38,510 nt of DNA from an uncultured Oxalobacteraceae bacterium (GTDB taxonomy: Bacteria; Pseudomonadota; Gammaproteobacteria; Burkholderiales; Burkholderiaceae_D), in assembly GCA_903893945.1 (NCBI GenBank), contig CAITOF010000116.1:1-38510 (forward strand). Reading direction: 5' to 3'. This document shows positions 26,183-35,771 of this stretch, piece by piece. A program made the translations under genes and the position numbers. The notes beneath the pieces are model-generated. The model was not told the DNA's origin, searched no databases, and worked only from the letters and a program-made list of their open reading frames with translations. Position 1 is the first letter of the stretch. The number at the start of each line of letters is the position of its first letter.

Positions 26183-26711
26183 GGTGTCTCCTTTTATCCT
26201 GTTTGATTTAATTCTAACAGGGATTCAAACCACAGAAACAGCATGAAACGATCAATATTCCCGGGATTCATTATCAGGCACCTGCTTTAGAGGAAACTGT
26301 CTAACGGAAACCGGAATCCGCTGCACGACATGCCGGGCACACACCCTCTTCTGTCGGACCGGATTCTGCCCTGGTCGGGGTCATCGCGGCAGGCATCGTG
26401 GCCGCCTGGCCCAATTCGCCGACCGTACCGTCGCACCACTGGCCCGGCACGGTCCCGGAACTGGGCCCACTGCCTGATCGCGGAGCACCGGTTTGCATCG
26501 CCGCTGACGCGCGTTCCATTAGCCGGAATGCAACGGCCAACCGGATCATTTGCGCCATAAACCGACTCAAATGCGCACCCTGTTGTAATTTATAAAATTA
26601 ATTATCTAAATAAGTATACATATTATCTATTTATATTTACATTAATAATTTTTTAATAATGCAGGCAAGCGGAGCAAATCTGTACATTTTCTTCACTCCA
26701 AAGGGTTCACC
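26183..26711. other. 529-bp intergenic region with a GC-rich block and an AT-rich promoter block
   Basis: No confident gene. Positions 26301-26580 are GC-rich and hold overlapping open frames on both strands; the minus-strand one (26301-26558 from its first ATG, ending C-P-A-C-R-A-A-D-S-G-F-R) has no clear ribosome site and is not called. Positions 26585-26660 are strongly AT-rich and probably contain the promoter of the downstream DJ-1/PfpI gene. Confidence 0.4.
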
Positions 26712-27443
26712 ATGAAAATTCTGATGATGTTGACGTCGTTCGATAAATTCAGCGAAAAGAACAAGAAGGCCGGATTATTTCCTGAACAATTTACCTCCCC
26801 TTATTACATATTAAAAGATGCCGGTGCTGATGTTACCCTGACGACGCCCGATGGCGGTCATCCGCCACTGAATGAAAAAAACAGAAATCCAACCACCGCT
26901 GGCAACTCGCGGCTCCGATCGGACCTCGCCGCACAGGTTGCGCTGCACAACACGTTCAGTCTGAGGCAGGCTGCGCAACTGGATTTCGATGCGCTGTACA
27001 TCGCCGCCGGCTACGGTGTGCTATGGGATATCGTTGAAAATCATTATGCCATCTCCATCGTCGAAAGCATGTATGCTGCGGGCAAACCTATTGCGGCGGT
27101 CTGCCATAGTTCAAGTATTTTCTGTCGCGCCAGAATGGCTGACGGAGAAGTTCTGGTACGTGAAAAATCGGTGACCGGTTTCAGCAATTCAGAAGAAAAA
27201 ACATCCGGGCAAAGCTACGTGGTGCCCTATTCCGTCGAAGATGAATTAAAACGAAATGGCGGAAAATATTCGAAGGGACTCGACTGGGAGCCCTATGTCC
27301 TCAGCGACGGCTTACTGATAACCGGACAGAATCCGGCCTCGTCCGGACTGACTGCAAAAACATTGCTGAACAAATTAAAATCACAGGGACATGATCTGAA
27401 AACCGACGTATTGCAGAAATTCGGCATTTTCGAATTAGGTTGA
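26712..27443 (+). CDS. DJ-1/PfpI-superfamily protein (type 1 glutamine amidotransferase-like)
   Basis: A 243-residue cytoplasmic protein; ATG 26712 has AAGGG 7 nt upstream. The fold order is that of DJ-1/PfpI/Hsp31 proteins: an opening strand MKILMMLTS, a conserved Glu in GLFPEQFTSPYY, the nucleophile-elbow Cys in PIAAVCHSSSIF near residue 135, and the late motif LLITGQNPASS. Two features deviate from common relatives: the usual G-G-H-G-x-x-W-D loop reads A-A-G-Y-G-V-L-W-D, and the residue after Cys-His is Ser rather than Gly. Family members include chaperones, glyoxalases and deglycase-like proteins; the activity cannot be assigned. Its stop overlaps the convergent addA gene by 9 bp. It is preceded by a long AT-rich region and appears to be a single-gene unit. 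Confidence 0.87.
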   Translation: MKILMMLTSFDKFSEKNKKAGLFPEQFTSPYYILKDAGADVTLTTPDGGHPPLNEKNRNPTTAGNSRLRSDLAAQVALHNTFSLRQAAQLDFDALYIAAGYGVLWDIVENHYAISIVESMYAAGKPIAAVCHSSSIFCRARMADGEVLVREKSVTGFSNSEEKTSGQSYVVPYSVEDELKRNGGKYSKGLDWEPYVLSDGLLITGQNPASSGLTAKTLLNKLKSQGHDLKTDVLQKFGIFELG

Positions 27444-30400
27444 AGGCGGGTAATCCTGCATGGGCATCTGCAGTGCAAACCAGCTTCCATCCGATAAAAT
27501 CAATCCTGCATGAATCGGGCGGTCGGGATATATCGGCTGCAGCGCACGGCAATAGTGCGCCAATTGAGCCTGATAATCTGCCCGTTCCTGCTCCAGCAAT
27601 TGGCGCTTGAAGTCAAGCACCCACACTTCATCATCAAATACCACCACCCGGTCCAGACGCAGGAGCTGGCTGTCACAGATTAATTCCATTTCATTTCGTG
27701 CAAATCTGAAATGAGCAGGATTGAAATAGCGTTCCAGTACCGGGTTCTGAAGTATAGCCTGTGCCTGCCGGCGTATCGTCTGTGCCAGTCGGTGCGGACA
27801 GGACAACCACGTCGCGATATGCGCCGCATCAGGAAGGTCAACCGGCCAGGTACCTGGCGGCAGGGTCAGGCGCTCCATCAAACTGTGCAGGGCGGTGCCT
27901 TCGACCTGTTCTTCGGTATTGACAGTCCGTGCTGGCTCGGCTGCAGAGGCGGGCAACGACAGGTCCGGTGGCATAAACACCGACAATTCAAACTCCGTTG
28001 GTGCTTGACTTGAAAGACCAGCTTCAGGGTCTGAAATGGCTAATTCCGTCACGTGCAACAAACGGTCGTACCAACTGTCGGCGGCAATCTGTGTCGTGCC
28101 ATTCGCAATACCGCTCAGCAGCAGGGTCTGTTTTGCCCGGGTCACGGCCACATACAGCAGGTTCCAGTTTTCCTGTGCGGCCAGCAATTCCTCCTGCTGA
28201 AACAGCCAGTTGCGTGCTGCGCCACGCTGGTCTTTGCGGCCATAAGCAGAAAAATGCATTACCTGACGCTGCTGGTCTGACGTATCACCCAGCGGCCAGT
28301 CACTCAGAATTCCCAGTGATTCATTCAGGCCCCCGGTATGATTGGCATCAACCAGCACAACCAGACGCGCTTCGAGTCCCTTTGCGCTGTGAATCGTGAG
28401 TATCCGTATCGCATCGGCATTATTCTCAACGGCTGATTCGTCCGGGGAATCACCTTCCGCACCGAGTTGCAACTCACGCAGCATGGCAATAAATTTGGGC
28501 AAACTGGGATAGCGGCCGGCATCCATATTCAATGCCAGCTCAATAAATGCCGATATATTTCCGACCACCTGATTGCGATTGGCAAAACCGGCGTGCTGCG
28601 CGTAGCGCTGAACCAGTTCACCCTGATGAATCATCCGATCCAGTAAATCATGGGCAGGCAAATAATGGGCCGCCTCCATCCAGTCGCCCAGCAGCACCCT
28701 GGCCCGATGCAGCACGGGCTGGTCAGGCTGAACGAGGCTGAGGCGCTGCCACCAGGTCGGTGCGGATTGCCGGGACAGGCTGATCAAATCGTCGTCTGTT
28801 GCGGCAAAGAGCGGCGATTTCAGGACATGCGCCAGGGCCAGATTGTCGCCGGGCGTCATCAGGAACGTCAACAGGGCAATCAGGTCCGTGACCTCCAGTG
28901 CATCCAGCAAACCGCCGCGACGACTGGAAACGAACGGAATTCCCGCTTCACGTAACGCTGATTCATACGCAGACAGATGGGTACGACGCCGAACCAGCAG
29001 CATCACCTCCGACCACGGCAGGGGTTTACCCTGCGCCTCGGCCTCGCGCCTTATTTGCCAGATTGCCTGTGCAACGGCACGCCCTTCTTCCAGCCGGCGG
29101 CTGTCGTCAGCCTGTTCTGCGGGTGTCGTCAGGGGATTTCGAATCCGTGCCGCTGGCGACGGTACCGTTACCCCCTTCGGATCGTCGCAACCGCCTGCCG
29201 CATCCACCAGAGGCAAACGCCAGACGGCGCCCGGAGTGCGCTTGAACGTCGTCTGCTGCGAGAACAGACGGTTGGACGTCATGGCCGTATTCAGTACATC
29301 GACGATGGCAACATCATTGCGACGGGTCTGGTTGGTGCGCAGTACAAATGCGCCCTGCGAGTGAAGCAACCTGCTTGCCGCGTCAAATACGCGAGGATCG
29401 GCGCGGCGAAATCGATAGATGGATTGCTTGGGATCCCCAACAATAAATACGCTGGGCCGTCCGGTATCGGCGCCGTACGCATCCAGCCAGGCACGCACGA
29501 TGCTCCACTGCAGCGGGTTGGTATCCTGAAATTCATCCAGTAGCAGATGTTTATAGCGCGCATCCAGCCGGCATTGAATATAGCTTGCATGCTGCTCCGA
29601 TTTCAACAGGCAATAGGCATGCCATTCCAGATCCGAAAAATCAAATACGCGCTGTTCGGCCTTGGTCGCCTGATAAAAATTGACGTAGATTTCACCGACC
29701 ACAAACAGCGACTGATTGACCTGCAATACGTGCTTTTCACCACTGCGCAGCTGCAGCCAGCGCAAATGGTCCGCGACCTGACTGCATTCATCCTCGAATG
29801 CCGGCACGCCCTCGGGGCCGAGATCTTTTTCCAGCGCAGTGATCAGGGCCTGGGTCCTGTTGTTCTTTTTATTTTTGCCATCTGCACCGACAAATTCATG
29901 GTACAGCGCACTGAAATTATCTTCACCCGCCCCCTTGCCCAGTGCCGTTTCAATGGCCTCTGCACGTTTCTGGTTGATGGCGGTCCCTTGCCCGAGCCAG
30001 ATCGCGATCTGCTGAATGCGGTCCAGCCAGGCGCGATCCGACCACAGGCTTAACCGCGCATCGTGAACCGCGTCATCACCGCACAGCGCCGCCAGCCAGG
30101 TCAGTGGCCCACCGGTGTCATCAGCCTGGTTGCAGGCCCACCATTCGGTTCGCTTATCCAAAAAAGCATTCAGCAGCCGCTGGGTATTGGTATCGCCTAA
30201 TTCCTCATACAGAAAAAGCAGGGCCTGCTTTACCGTTCCATTTTTTTCATCGGCAACGAATTGCATCAGTTGGCGATATGCTTCGCGTTGCAATGATCCG
30301 GTCGCTTCCGTCAATGCATACCCGGTCGGCACACCCGAATTGAGCGGCGCAATCTGTATCAATCGTGCAAACCAGCTGTGAAACGTGTCCAACGTCAGCG

Positions 30401-30779
30401 CCTGTGGTGACGAAAGCACTTTTTCGTAAAGTGCGCGCGCTCTGGGAAGCGTGTCCTGCAGCTCGGTGGTCCGGATACCGCGCTCCTGTAACAGCTCGCT
30501 GACCTGTTCATCCGGCAGCAGCGCCAGTTGTTGAAGCAGTTCAAGCAGCCGCTGCCGCATTTCCTGGGCGGCCTTGCGCGTAAACGTAATGGCCAGCAGT
30601 TCAGCCGGTTCGGCACCCGCCAGCAGCAGTCGCAGCATGCGGGCCACCAGCAGCCAGGTTTTGCCGCTTCCGGCACACGCTTCCACCACCACCGAATTGC
30701 GCGGTTCACAGGCGGTCGCTATAAATTGCCGGTCACTGGCATCCTTGCTGTTTATCTGATAGGAACCCGATGGCATCAT
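27435..30779 (-). CDS. addA: AddA-type UvrD-family helicase/exonuclease
   Basis: A 1114-residue ATP-dependent helicase-nuclease subunit acting in double-strand-break end processing for RecA-mediated repair. The start at ATG 30779 is chosen because it overlaps the addB TGA (TGATG) and has AAGGGAG about 8 nt upstream; an upstream in-frame extension is not needed. Walker A is VEACAGSGKT (residues about 32-41), the Walker B/DExx box is LLLDEFQDTNPLQ near 413, and motif III/IV region VGDPKQSIYRFRRAD follows. The motifs V-L-T-I-H-S-A-K-G-L-E-A (here I-L-T-I-H-S-A-K-G-L-E) and Y-V-A-V-T-R-A-K complete the superfamily 1A set. A PD-(D/E)XK nuclease motif occurs in VWVLDFKRQ near 1053. With AddB upstream it would form a RecBCD-like AddAB complex. 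No recBCD genes are seen here. Confidence 0.92.
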   Translation of the reverse strand: MMPSGSYQINSKDASDRQFIATACEPRNSVVVEACAGSGKTWLLVARMLRLLLAGAEPAELLAITFTRKAAQEMRQRLLELLQQLALLPDEQVSELLQERGIRTTELQDTLPRARALYEKVLSSPQALTLDTFHSWFARLIQIAPLNSGVPTGYALTEATGSLQREAYRQLMQFVADEKNGTVKQALLFLYEELGDTNTQRLLNAFLDKRTEWWACNQADDTGGPLTWLAALCGDDAVHDARLSLWSDRAWLDRIQQIAIWLGQGTAINQKRAEAIETALGKGAGEDNFSALYHEFVGADGKNKKNNRTQALITALEKDLGPEGVPAFEDECSQVADHLRWLQLRSGEKHVLQVNQSLFVVGEIYVNFYQATKAEQRVFDFSDLEWHAYCLLKSEQHASYIQCRLDARYKHLLLDEFQDTNPLQWSIVRAWLDAYGADTGRPSVFIVGDPKQSIYRFRRADPRVFDAASRLLHSQGAFVLRTNQTRRNDVAIVDVLNTAMTSNRLFSQQTTFKRTPGAVWRLPLVDAAGGCDDPKGVTVPSPAARIRNPLTTPAEQADDSRRLEEGRAVAQAIWQIRREAEAQGKPLPWSEVMLLVRRRTHLSAYESALREAGIPFVSSRRGGLLDALEVTDLIALLTFLMTPGDNLALAHVLKSPLFAATDDDLISLSRQSAPTWWQRLSLVQPDQPVLHRARVLLGDWMEAAHYLPAHDLLDRMIHQGELVQRYAQHAGFANRNQVVGNISAFIELALNMDAGRYPSLPKFIAMLRELQLGAEGDSPDESAVENNADAIRILTIHSAKGLEARLVVLVDANHTGGLNESLGILSDWPLGDTSDQQRQVMHFSAYGRKDQRGAARNWLFQQEELLAAQENWNLLYVAVTRAKQTLLLSGIANGTTQIAADSWYDRLLHVTELAISDPEAGLSSQAPTEFELSVFMPPDLSLPASAAEPARTVNTEEQVEGTALHSLMERLTLPPGTWPVDLPDAAHIATWLSCPHRLAQTIRRQAQAILQNPVLERYFNPAHFRFARNEMELICDSQLLRLDRVVVFDDEVWVLDFKRQLLEQERADYQAQLAHYCRALQPIYPDRPIHAGLILSDGSWFALQMPMQDYPPST

Positions 30780-33538
30780 CACCACGCTCCCTTGCGGCAT
30801 AGTCCGCGTACCTGACAATACTGGCAGACCTGAGTGGTTCCCTGCGCCGGCAGCCGGGCACCTTGCTGTATTGCACCAAGGTTGTTGACAATGGCACTGC
30901 GCAGTTCATTTTTCCAGTCGAGGTAATCCGTCGCGCTAACCTGATCGATTTTTTCCCCTGTTTTTTCCAGCGCCACATAATGTGCCGCCGTAATGGTGGT
31001 GCGGTTCGACTCCGCCAGCAGGCCATAAAACGGCAATTGCTGGTCATCCGCCTGCTGCAGTTTTTTATTCAGTGCCGATTTCTGACTGGTCTTGTAATCA
31101 AGCACCGCATGCTCACCCGCGTCATTCCGGTCAATACGGTCAATCTGGCCACGCAGGACAACCTGCCCCTCATCCCAGACCAGATCGGTTTCCAGCCAGA
31201 CTTCGCCCATTTCAAACTGCCAGCCGGATTCGGCATAGCGCTGACTCCATTCGACATAGGCCGGTATCACTTTTTCCCAGCGCCTGGAGAAACCCAGGGC
31301 GGTCGGGTTGGTTTTCAAAATGCGATTGAACAGCGTCGCTGAAATATCACCCAGCAGCGTGCACAGCGACGCCGTCTGCGACTGTGACGAAAGCAGATCA
31401 GGGCGATGCGCCAGCGTATCGTGGTAGGTTTTTAAAATCGCATGCAACCATCCGCCATAATCACGTTTTTCGGGCATGTCGGACAGCGCATCGAGCGTGG
31501 ACAGTCCCAGCATGCGGGTTGCAAAAAACTGGTAGGGACAGGCAATAAAACTGTTGTAGCCGCTTGCCGACAGGGTTTTTGGCGTCAACGCCGCCGCTGT
31601 CGGTGCCGGCTGATGCGTGATAATCGCCTGCAACGTTTCCATGCGCAGCGCGGCCTGGCTGGCCGCCAGTGCGGGCAACCCATTCTGTTGCAGGCACAGA
31701 TTCAGTCGCTGTATCCACGGACTGGCGGGATTGTCTTCACCGCGCTGCTGGCGTTGCCAGCTCAGCACCACTTCAGAGCTTGATGAGAGCAATTCGGTCA
31801 GATCACGCAACTGTTGCTGCTGACGCTGTTCACGTGTAATCAGGCCACATTCGCGTCGAACTGCATTGGTAAAAAAAAGCACTTCTTCAGGTGGTGACGG
31901 CAGGTGGGCTGCATCACAACCCGCCATCAGCACCGCGTCAAATCGTCTTAACCTGGCACCGTTTAATGGCAGCATAACGACCCGCCGGTCGTGCCGGTCG
32001 GCCTGAAATGCGGCGCTCTCCAATTGCAGATTCATGAAAATGCGCCATTCCGGCAATGAAAACGTGTCTGCAGATGCGGTGCACTCCACCTGCAGTTTTT
32101 CAAGCAGGTGCAGGACCTGCAGACCCGCCGTATCCTGCTGCCAGCACGCCGTAATGCCAAATTCATCCAGGCTGTGGCGCGTCAGCGTCAGCCACTCGTC
32201 GATAGTTTTACGGCGCGCGTACAGAGCGGCATGGGCTTTCAGATGCGCACAAAGTCCGAGGCATTCAGGCAAGGATTCAAGCGCAGCCATGATGGCGTCC
32301 CAGCCACCCATCACATTACCCTTCAGCAGCACCATTTCCAGCGCCATGACCCGTGCGGATTTTTCTTCCCAGGTATGCATGCTGTGCGGCATGAAAAACG
32401 GTGACTTGACAAAGTCGAGCAGCGCGACCGTGTCAGCGTAACTGACAATAACTTCAAACCAGGCGGCCAGTGCCGACGCCGCTCGTGTGGTAGACAATTT
32501 CCAGCCGGTTTCATCGGCCACATGAATATGCGCCCGTTCCAGCAGAGCGCGAATCCGTCGTGCCACCACCCGGTCCTGGGCAATCAGGGCAATACTGGCT
32601 TTACCCTGTTGCAGCCATTGAATGATGGTTTGCGAGGCCAGTTGCGCTTCCAGTTCGAGATTGTCCGCTACCAGGGTTGACACCCGGTTCGGCAACAATG
32701 CCGGTAAGGCCTGCGGCGCCAGACTGGCCGGATCGTTGTCCAGCATCTCTTTCCACGCCCGCGCATACAGCGGCGCCACGGCCGTTGCACGCCAGTCCAG
32801 ACTGATCACGCACACCGGCTGTTTTCTGGCATAGGCGGTCAAAAAAAGCCGGTCGCCATTTTCTGGCCTGACCGGGTTAATCCAGACTAACGGATCGGGT
32901 GCCCGCCCGGCCAGCGCCACCATTTGCCGGAGCCGGACACTGACCGCATCGTGACTGTCCAACTGACTCTTCCAGATCTGCCATACCAGTTCCGCTTCAT
33001 CGGACAACAGTTGCCGGGCGGGCGCAGGCAACTCTGCCAGCGCCTGCAACCACACCTGCTGTAACGGATCACCTGCAGACGGCCCGTGCTGCAGTACATG
33101 CGGTAACAGCGACTCGGTCAATTCATCAGACAGGGCAATCAGGGTTTGCGCCAGGGGCAGCAGGTCGGTATTTTTTCGCGCAGAGAACAGTTTCTTTAAC
33201 CAGGCGTTTTCCCGCAGTTGCGCATAAAGTGCCATCAATCGCTCACCCTCACCCATCGGGGCAGTCCGCTGGTCGCAAGGAGGTTGCAGAGCCAGCCAGG
33301 CTGACAAGGTGTTAATCCGCGGCAAAATGATATTCTGACCCAGTGCGTCGGTGAGAGCCTGGGTCAGCAGTCTGGCATGCGCGTAAGCCGGCACGATGAC
33401 GCGACAGGCTGAAAAATCCAGCGCAGCACTGGCGTTATCCTCTGCCTCCGTGGCCCGTTTTCGGAGCTGAATCAAGTGTGCCGCAGCGTGCGTCCAGAAT
33501 TGGCCGGAAGGTGGAAACAGAACCGAGGAAAATAGCAT
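30779..33538 (-). CDS. addB: AddB-type nuclease subunit (PD-(D/E)XK)
   Basis: A 919-residue partner of AddA starting at ATG 33538 with CAGGG 6 nt upstream. The N-terminal part is a degenerate helicase-like domain without a clean Walker A, as in the proteobacterial AddB branch. The C-terminal RecB-like nuclease motif is HAVLDYKTSQ near residue 813. A cysteine in FIACPYQFF near 666 together with the C-x2-C-x5-C cluster at the very end (CQYCQVRGLC) matches the four-cysteine iron-sulphur staple described for AddB nucleases. Co-translation with addA is indicated by the one-base overlap. The upstream 435 bp has no gene, so this is the first gene of the operon. Confidence 0.9.
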   Translation of the reverse strand: MLFSSVLFPPSGQFWTHAAAHLIQLRKRATEAEDNASAALDFSACRVIVPAYAHARLLTQALTDALGQNIILPRINTLSAWLALQPPCDQRTAPMGEGERLMALYAQLRENAWLKKLFSARKNTDLLPLAQTLIALSDELTESLLPHVLQHGPSAGDPLQQVWLQALAELPAPARQLLSDEAELVWQIWKSQLDSHDAVSVRLRQMVALAGRAPDPLVWINPVRPENGDRLFLTAYARKQPVCVISLDWRATAVAPLYARAWKEMLDNDPASLAPQALPALLPNRVSTLVADNLELEAQLASQTIIQWLQQGKASIALIAQDRVVARRIRALLERAHIHVADETGWKLSTTRAASALAAWFEVIVSYADTVALLDFVKSPFFMPHSMHTWEEKSARVMALEMVLLKGNVMGGWDAIMAALESLPECLGLCAHLKAHAALYARRKTIDEWLTLTRHSLDEFGITACWQQDTAGLQVLHLLEKLQVECTASADTFSLPEWRIFMNLQLESAAFQADRHDRRVVMLPLNGARLRRFDAVLMAGCDAAHLPSPPEEVLFFTNAVRRECGLITREQRQQQQLRDLTELLSSSSEVVLSWQRQQRGEDNPASPWIQRLNLCLQQNGLPALAASQAALRMETLQAIITHQPAPTAAALTPKTLSASGYNSFIACPYQFFATRMLGLSTLDALSDMPEKRDYGGWLHAILKTYHDTLAHRPDLLSSQSQTASLCTLLGDISATLFNRILKTNPTALGFSRRWEKVIPAYVEWSQRYAESGWQFEMGEVWLETDLVWDEGQVVLRGQIDRIDRNDAGEHAVLDYKTSQKSALNKKLQQADDQQLPFYGLLAESNRTTITAAHYVALEKTGEKIDQVSATDYLDWKNELRSAIVNNLGAIQQGARLPAQGTTQVCQYCQVRGLCRKGAW

Positions 33539-33973
33539 GGGCGCCCTGACTGAAGTGATCCACTATTTTATGCGAGAAAACCGGGCGGACTGAATCCTGA
33601 CGGCATCCGCGCCCATTTTAATTTTGAATCGCCGCCGGCATCGATCGCCAAAAGTTATCAAAATGTATATTAGCGACTGTTCCAGCTCAGGTGACCCGGT
33701 TTTGTTTGAAAATAATTATCTATCTATCCACCTATTTTTAGAAAATGGAGTATCATGCGAATTCCCTGCCTTGATACTCATTGCGAACTGTAATAAAAAT
33801 GAGGTAATCAGACTGAACTGAACCAGACTCCACCGGTTTAGCCAGTGTCATTATCAAACCCAGATCACCTTTGGGCAGTTGCGCAAAACACGAGACTATC
33901 GGTAGTACAACACAAGAAACAACAAAACACCTTACCATTACCCTTTTTTAATTCCCCTCACATTGAGGAATCC
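33539..33973. other. 435-bp divergent intergenic region, addB / trxA
   Basis: No gene supported. It contains a perfect 8-bp inverted repeat GAGTATCA/TGATACTC with a 16-bp spacer (33748-33755 and 33772-33779), about 200 bp ahead of trxA, and AT-rich stretches at 33700-33745 and 33905-33955. These could hold the trxA promoter and an operator, but no -35/-10 pair was convincing. Confidence 0.4.
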
Positions 33974-34300
33974 ATGAGCGAAAACATAAAACATATCTCC
34001 GATGCATCCTTTGAAACTGATGTATTAAAATCTGACAAACCCGTCCTGGTTGATTTCTGGGCTGAATGGTGCGGACCCTGCAAAATGATTGCGCCCATAC
34101 TGGAAGAAGTGGCCAAAGAATATCATGGCAAAGTCGTCATCGCCAAAATGGATGTTGATTCAAATCAGGACACCCCGGCCAAATTCGGTGTTCGCGGCAT
34201 TCCGACATTGATCCTGTTCAAAAACGGCGTCGCAGCGGCTCAGAAAGTCGGCGCGCTGGCCAAAGGTCAATTAACCACATTTATTGATAGCAATCTGTAA
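33974..34300 (+). CDS. trxA: Thioredoxin
   Basis: A 108-residue cytoplasmic thioredoxin that reduces protein disulphides using electrons from thioredoxin reductase. ATG 33974 has GAGGA 6 nt upstream; the frame is open further 5' but the normal family length and the ribosome site fix this start. The active site W-C-G-P-C-K is at residues 32-37, preceded by VLVDFWAEW, and the conserved cis-proline is in [13 protein letters not shown] near residue 76. The C-terminal helix is normal. It is followed by rho after 171 bp, an order common in Betaproteobacteria. Confidence 0.97.
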   Translation: MSENIKHISDASFETDVLKSDKPVLVDFWAEWCGPCKMIAPILEEVAKEYHGKVVIAKMDVDSNQDTPAKFGVRGIPTLILFKNGVAAAQKVGALAKGQLTTFIDSNL

Positions 34301-34361
34301 GACCCCATGACGCGGTGACTGCGCGACCGGTGCGCGGCAATGCCATCCGGTTGTCGCGTCG

Positions 34362-34392
34362 CTGATTAAACCCTGATTAAACCCTGATTAAA
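34362..34392 (+). repeat. 11-bp tandem repeat, nearly three copies
   Basis: CTGATTAAACC is repeated at 34362 and 34373, with a third incomplete copy from 34384 ending in AAATTG. It follows a GC-rich imperfect hairpin (CGCGAC with CGG pairing to CCGG and GTCGCG, 34322-34359) in the trxA-rho gap. Confidence 0.85.
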
Positions 34393-34401
34393 TTGACGAC
34401 T

Positions 34402-34471
34402 ACTGTAACTTTTATTTTTCACACCACGTTGTTCCTCCCCCACCACTATTCCCGTCTCGGGACACTCAACT
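34402..34471 (+). promoter_or_regulatory. C-rich, G-poor leader of rho (rut-like)
   Basis: The 70 nt immediately before the rho ATG hold 26 C and only 7 G, including runs such as CCTCCCCCACCAC. Unstructured C-rich, G-poor RNA is what Rho loads onto, and rho mRNA is known to be autoregulated by Rho-dependent termination in its leader in E. coli. Likely the same here, by inference. Confidence 0.5.
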
Positions 34472-35728
34472 ATGCATCTATCTGAACTAAAGGCGTTACA
34501 CGTCTCCGCACTGCTAGAAATGGCACTTGGACTTGACATTGATAACGCAGCCCGAATGCGCAAACAGGAATTGATGTTTGCGATACTTAAAAAACGCGCC
34601 AAACAGGGCGAACAGATTTTTGGCGATGGCGCTCTTGAAGTTTTACCCGACGGGTTTGGCTTTCTGCGCTCGCCGGACGCCAGCTACATGGCTTCCACGG
34701 ACGACATTTACATCTCACCTTCCCAGATTCGCCGCTTCAATTTGCATACCGGTGATTCCATTGAGGGTGAAGTAAGAACCCCGAAAGACGGGGAACGGTA
34801 CTTTGCACTGGTGAAAGTTGACAAGGTCAACGGCGAATCGCCTGAAGCCTCAAAACACCGCATCCTGTTTGAAAACCTGACACCGCTGCACCCGAATAAA
34901 CCCCTGTGCCTGGAGCGCGACATGCGCGGTGAAGAGAATACCACCGGCCGCATCATTGACCTGATCGCCCCCATCGGCAAAGGGCAGCGCGGACTGCTGG
35001 TGGCCTCGCCCAAATCCGGTAAATCGGTCATGTTGCAGCACATTGCGCATGCCATCACCGCCAATCATCCTGACATTACCCTGATCGTTTTGCTGATCGA
35101 TGAACGGCCGGAAGAAGTGACCGAAATGCAGCGTTCCGTGCGCGGTGAAGTTGTTGCCTCCACCTTCGACGAACCCGCCACCCGGCACGTGCAGGTGGCA
35201 GAAATGGTTCTGGAAAAAGCCAAGCGACTCGTTGAGATGAAGAAAGACGTGGTGATTCTGCTGGACTCGATCACCCGCCTGGCACGCGCCTACAATACCG
35301 TGATACCGGCTTCCGGCAAAGTGTTGACCGGCGGTGTGGATGCTAACGCCTTGCAGCGCCCGAAACGATTCTTTGGCGCAGCCCGTAACATTGAAGAAGG
35401 TGGATCACTCACCATTATCGCCACCGCACTGATTGAAACCGGCAGCCGCATGGACGACGTGATTTACGAAGAGTTCAAGGGAACCGGTAACATGGAAGTC
35501 CACCTCGAACGTCGACTGGCTGAAAAACGCACCTACCCGGCCATTAACCTGAACAAGTCAGGCACCCGTCGTGAAGAGTTGTTAATTAAACCAGATCAGC
35601 TGCAAAAAATCTGGGTATTGCGTAAATTGCTCTATAGCATGGATGAAATTGAAGCAATGGAATTCATTTTAGACAAGATGAAGGGCACAAAAAACAATGC
35701 TGAATTCTTTGAAATGATGCGTCGATAG
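34472..35728 (+). CDS. rho: Transcription termination factor Rho
   Basis: A 418-residue hexameric RNA-dependent ATPase that terminates transcription. ATG 34472 gives the usual N-terminus ([20 protein letters not shown]); a GGGA about 9 nt upstream may be the ribosome site. The N-terminal helical bundle contains [14 protein letters not shown]. The RNA-binding cold-shock-like domain has GFGFLRS and [14 protein letters not shown]. Walker A is SPKSGKS near residue 179, Walker B is [17 protein letters not shown], the Q-loop and R-loop are near [19 protein letters not shown], and the arginine finger region is [14 protein letters not shown]. Length and motifs are fully normal. It lies between trxA and rpmE2. 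Confidence 0.98.
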   Translation: MHLSELKALHVSALLEMALGLDIDNAARMRKQELMFAILKKRAKQGEQIFGDGALEVLPDGFGFLRSPDASYMASTDDIYISPSQIRRFNLHTGDSIEGEVRTPKDGERYFALVKVDKVNGESPEASKHRILFENLTPLHPNKPLCLERDMRGEENTTGRIIDLIAPIGKGQRGLLVASPKSGKSVMLQHIAHAITANHPDITLIVLLIDERPEEVTEMQRSVRGEVVASTFDEPATRHVQVAEMVLEKAKRLVEMKKDVVILLDSITRLARAYNTVIPASGKVLTGGVDANALQRPKRFFGAARNIEEGGSLTIIATALIETGSRMDDVIYEEFKGTGNMEVHLERRLAEKRTYPAINLNKSGTRREELLIKPDQLQKIWVLRKLLYSMDEIEAMEFILDKMKGTKNNAEFFEMMRR

Positions 35729-35771
35729 TCCTTCGGGGCATGCTACTCAAGCATTTTTGCCGCAATTTGTG

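Noticed and set aside
26301..26570. Small minus-strand open frame with a C-terminal CPAC motif
   Set aside because: It starts with TTG or an ATG without a ribosome site, overlaps an equally long plus-strand frame in GC-rich DNA, and has no recognisable family.
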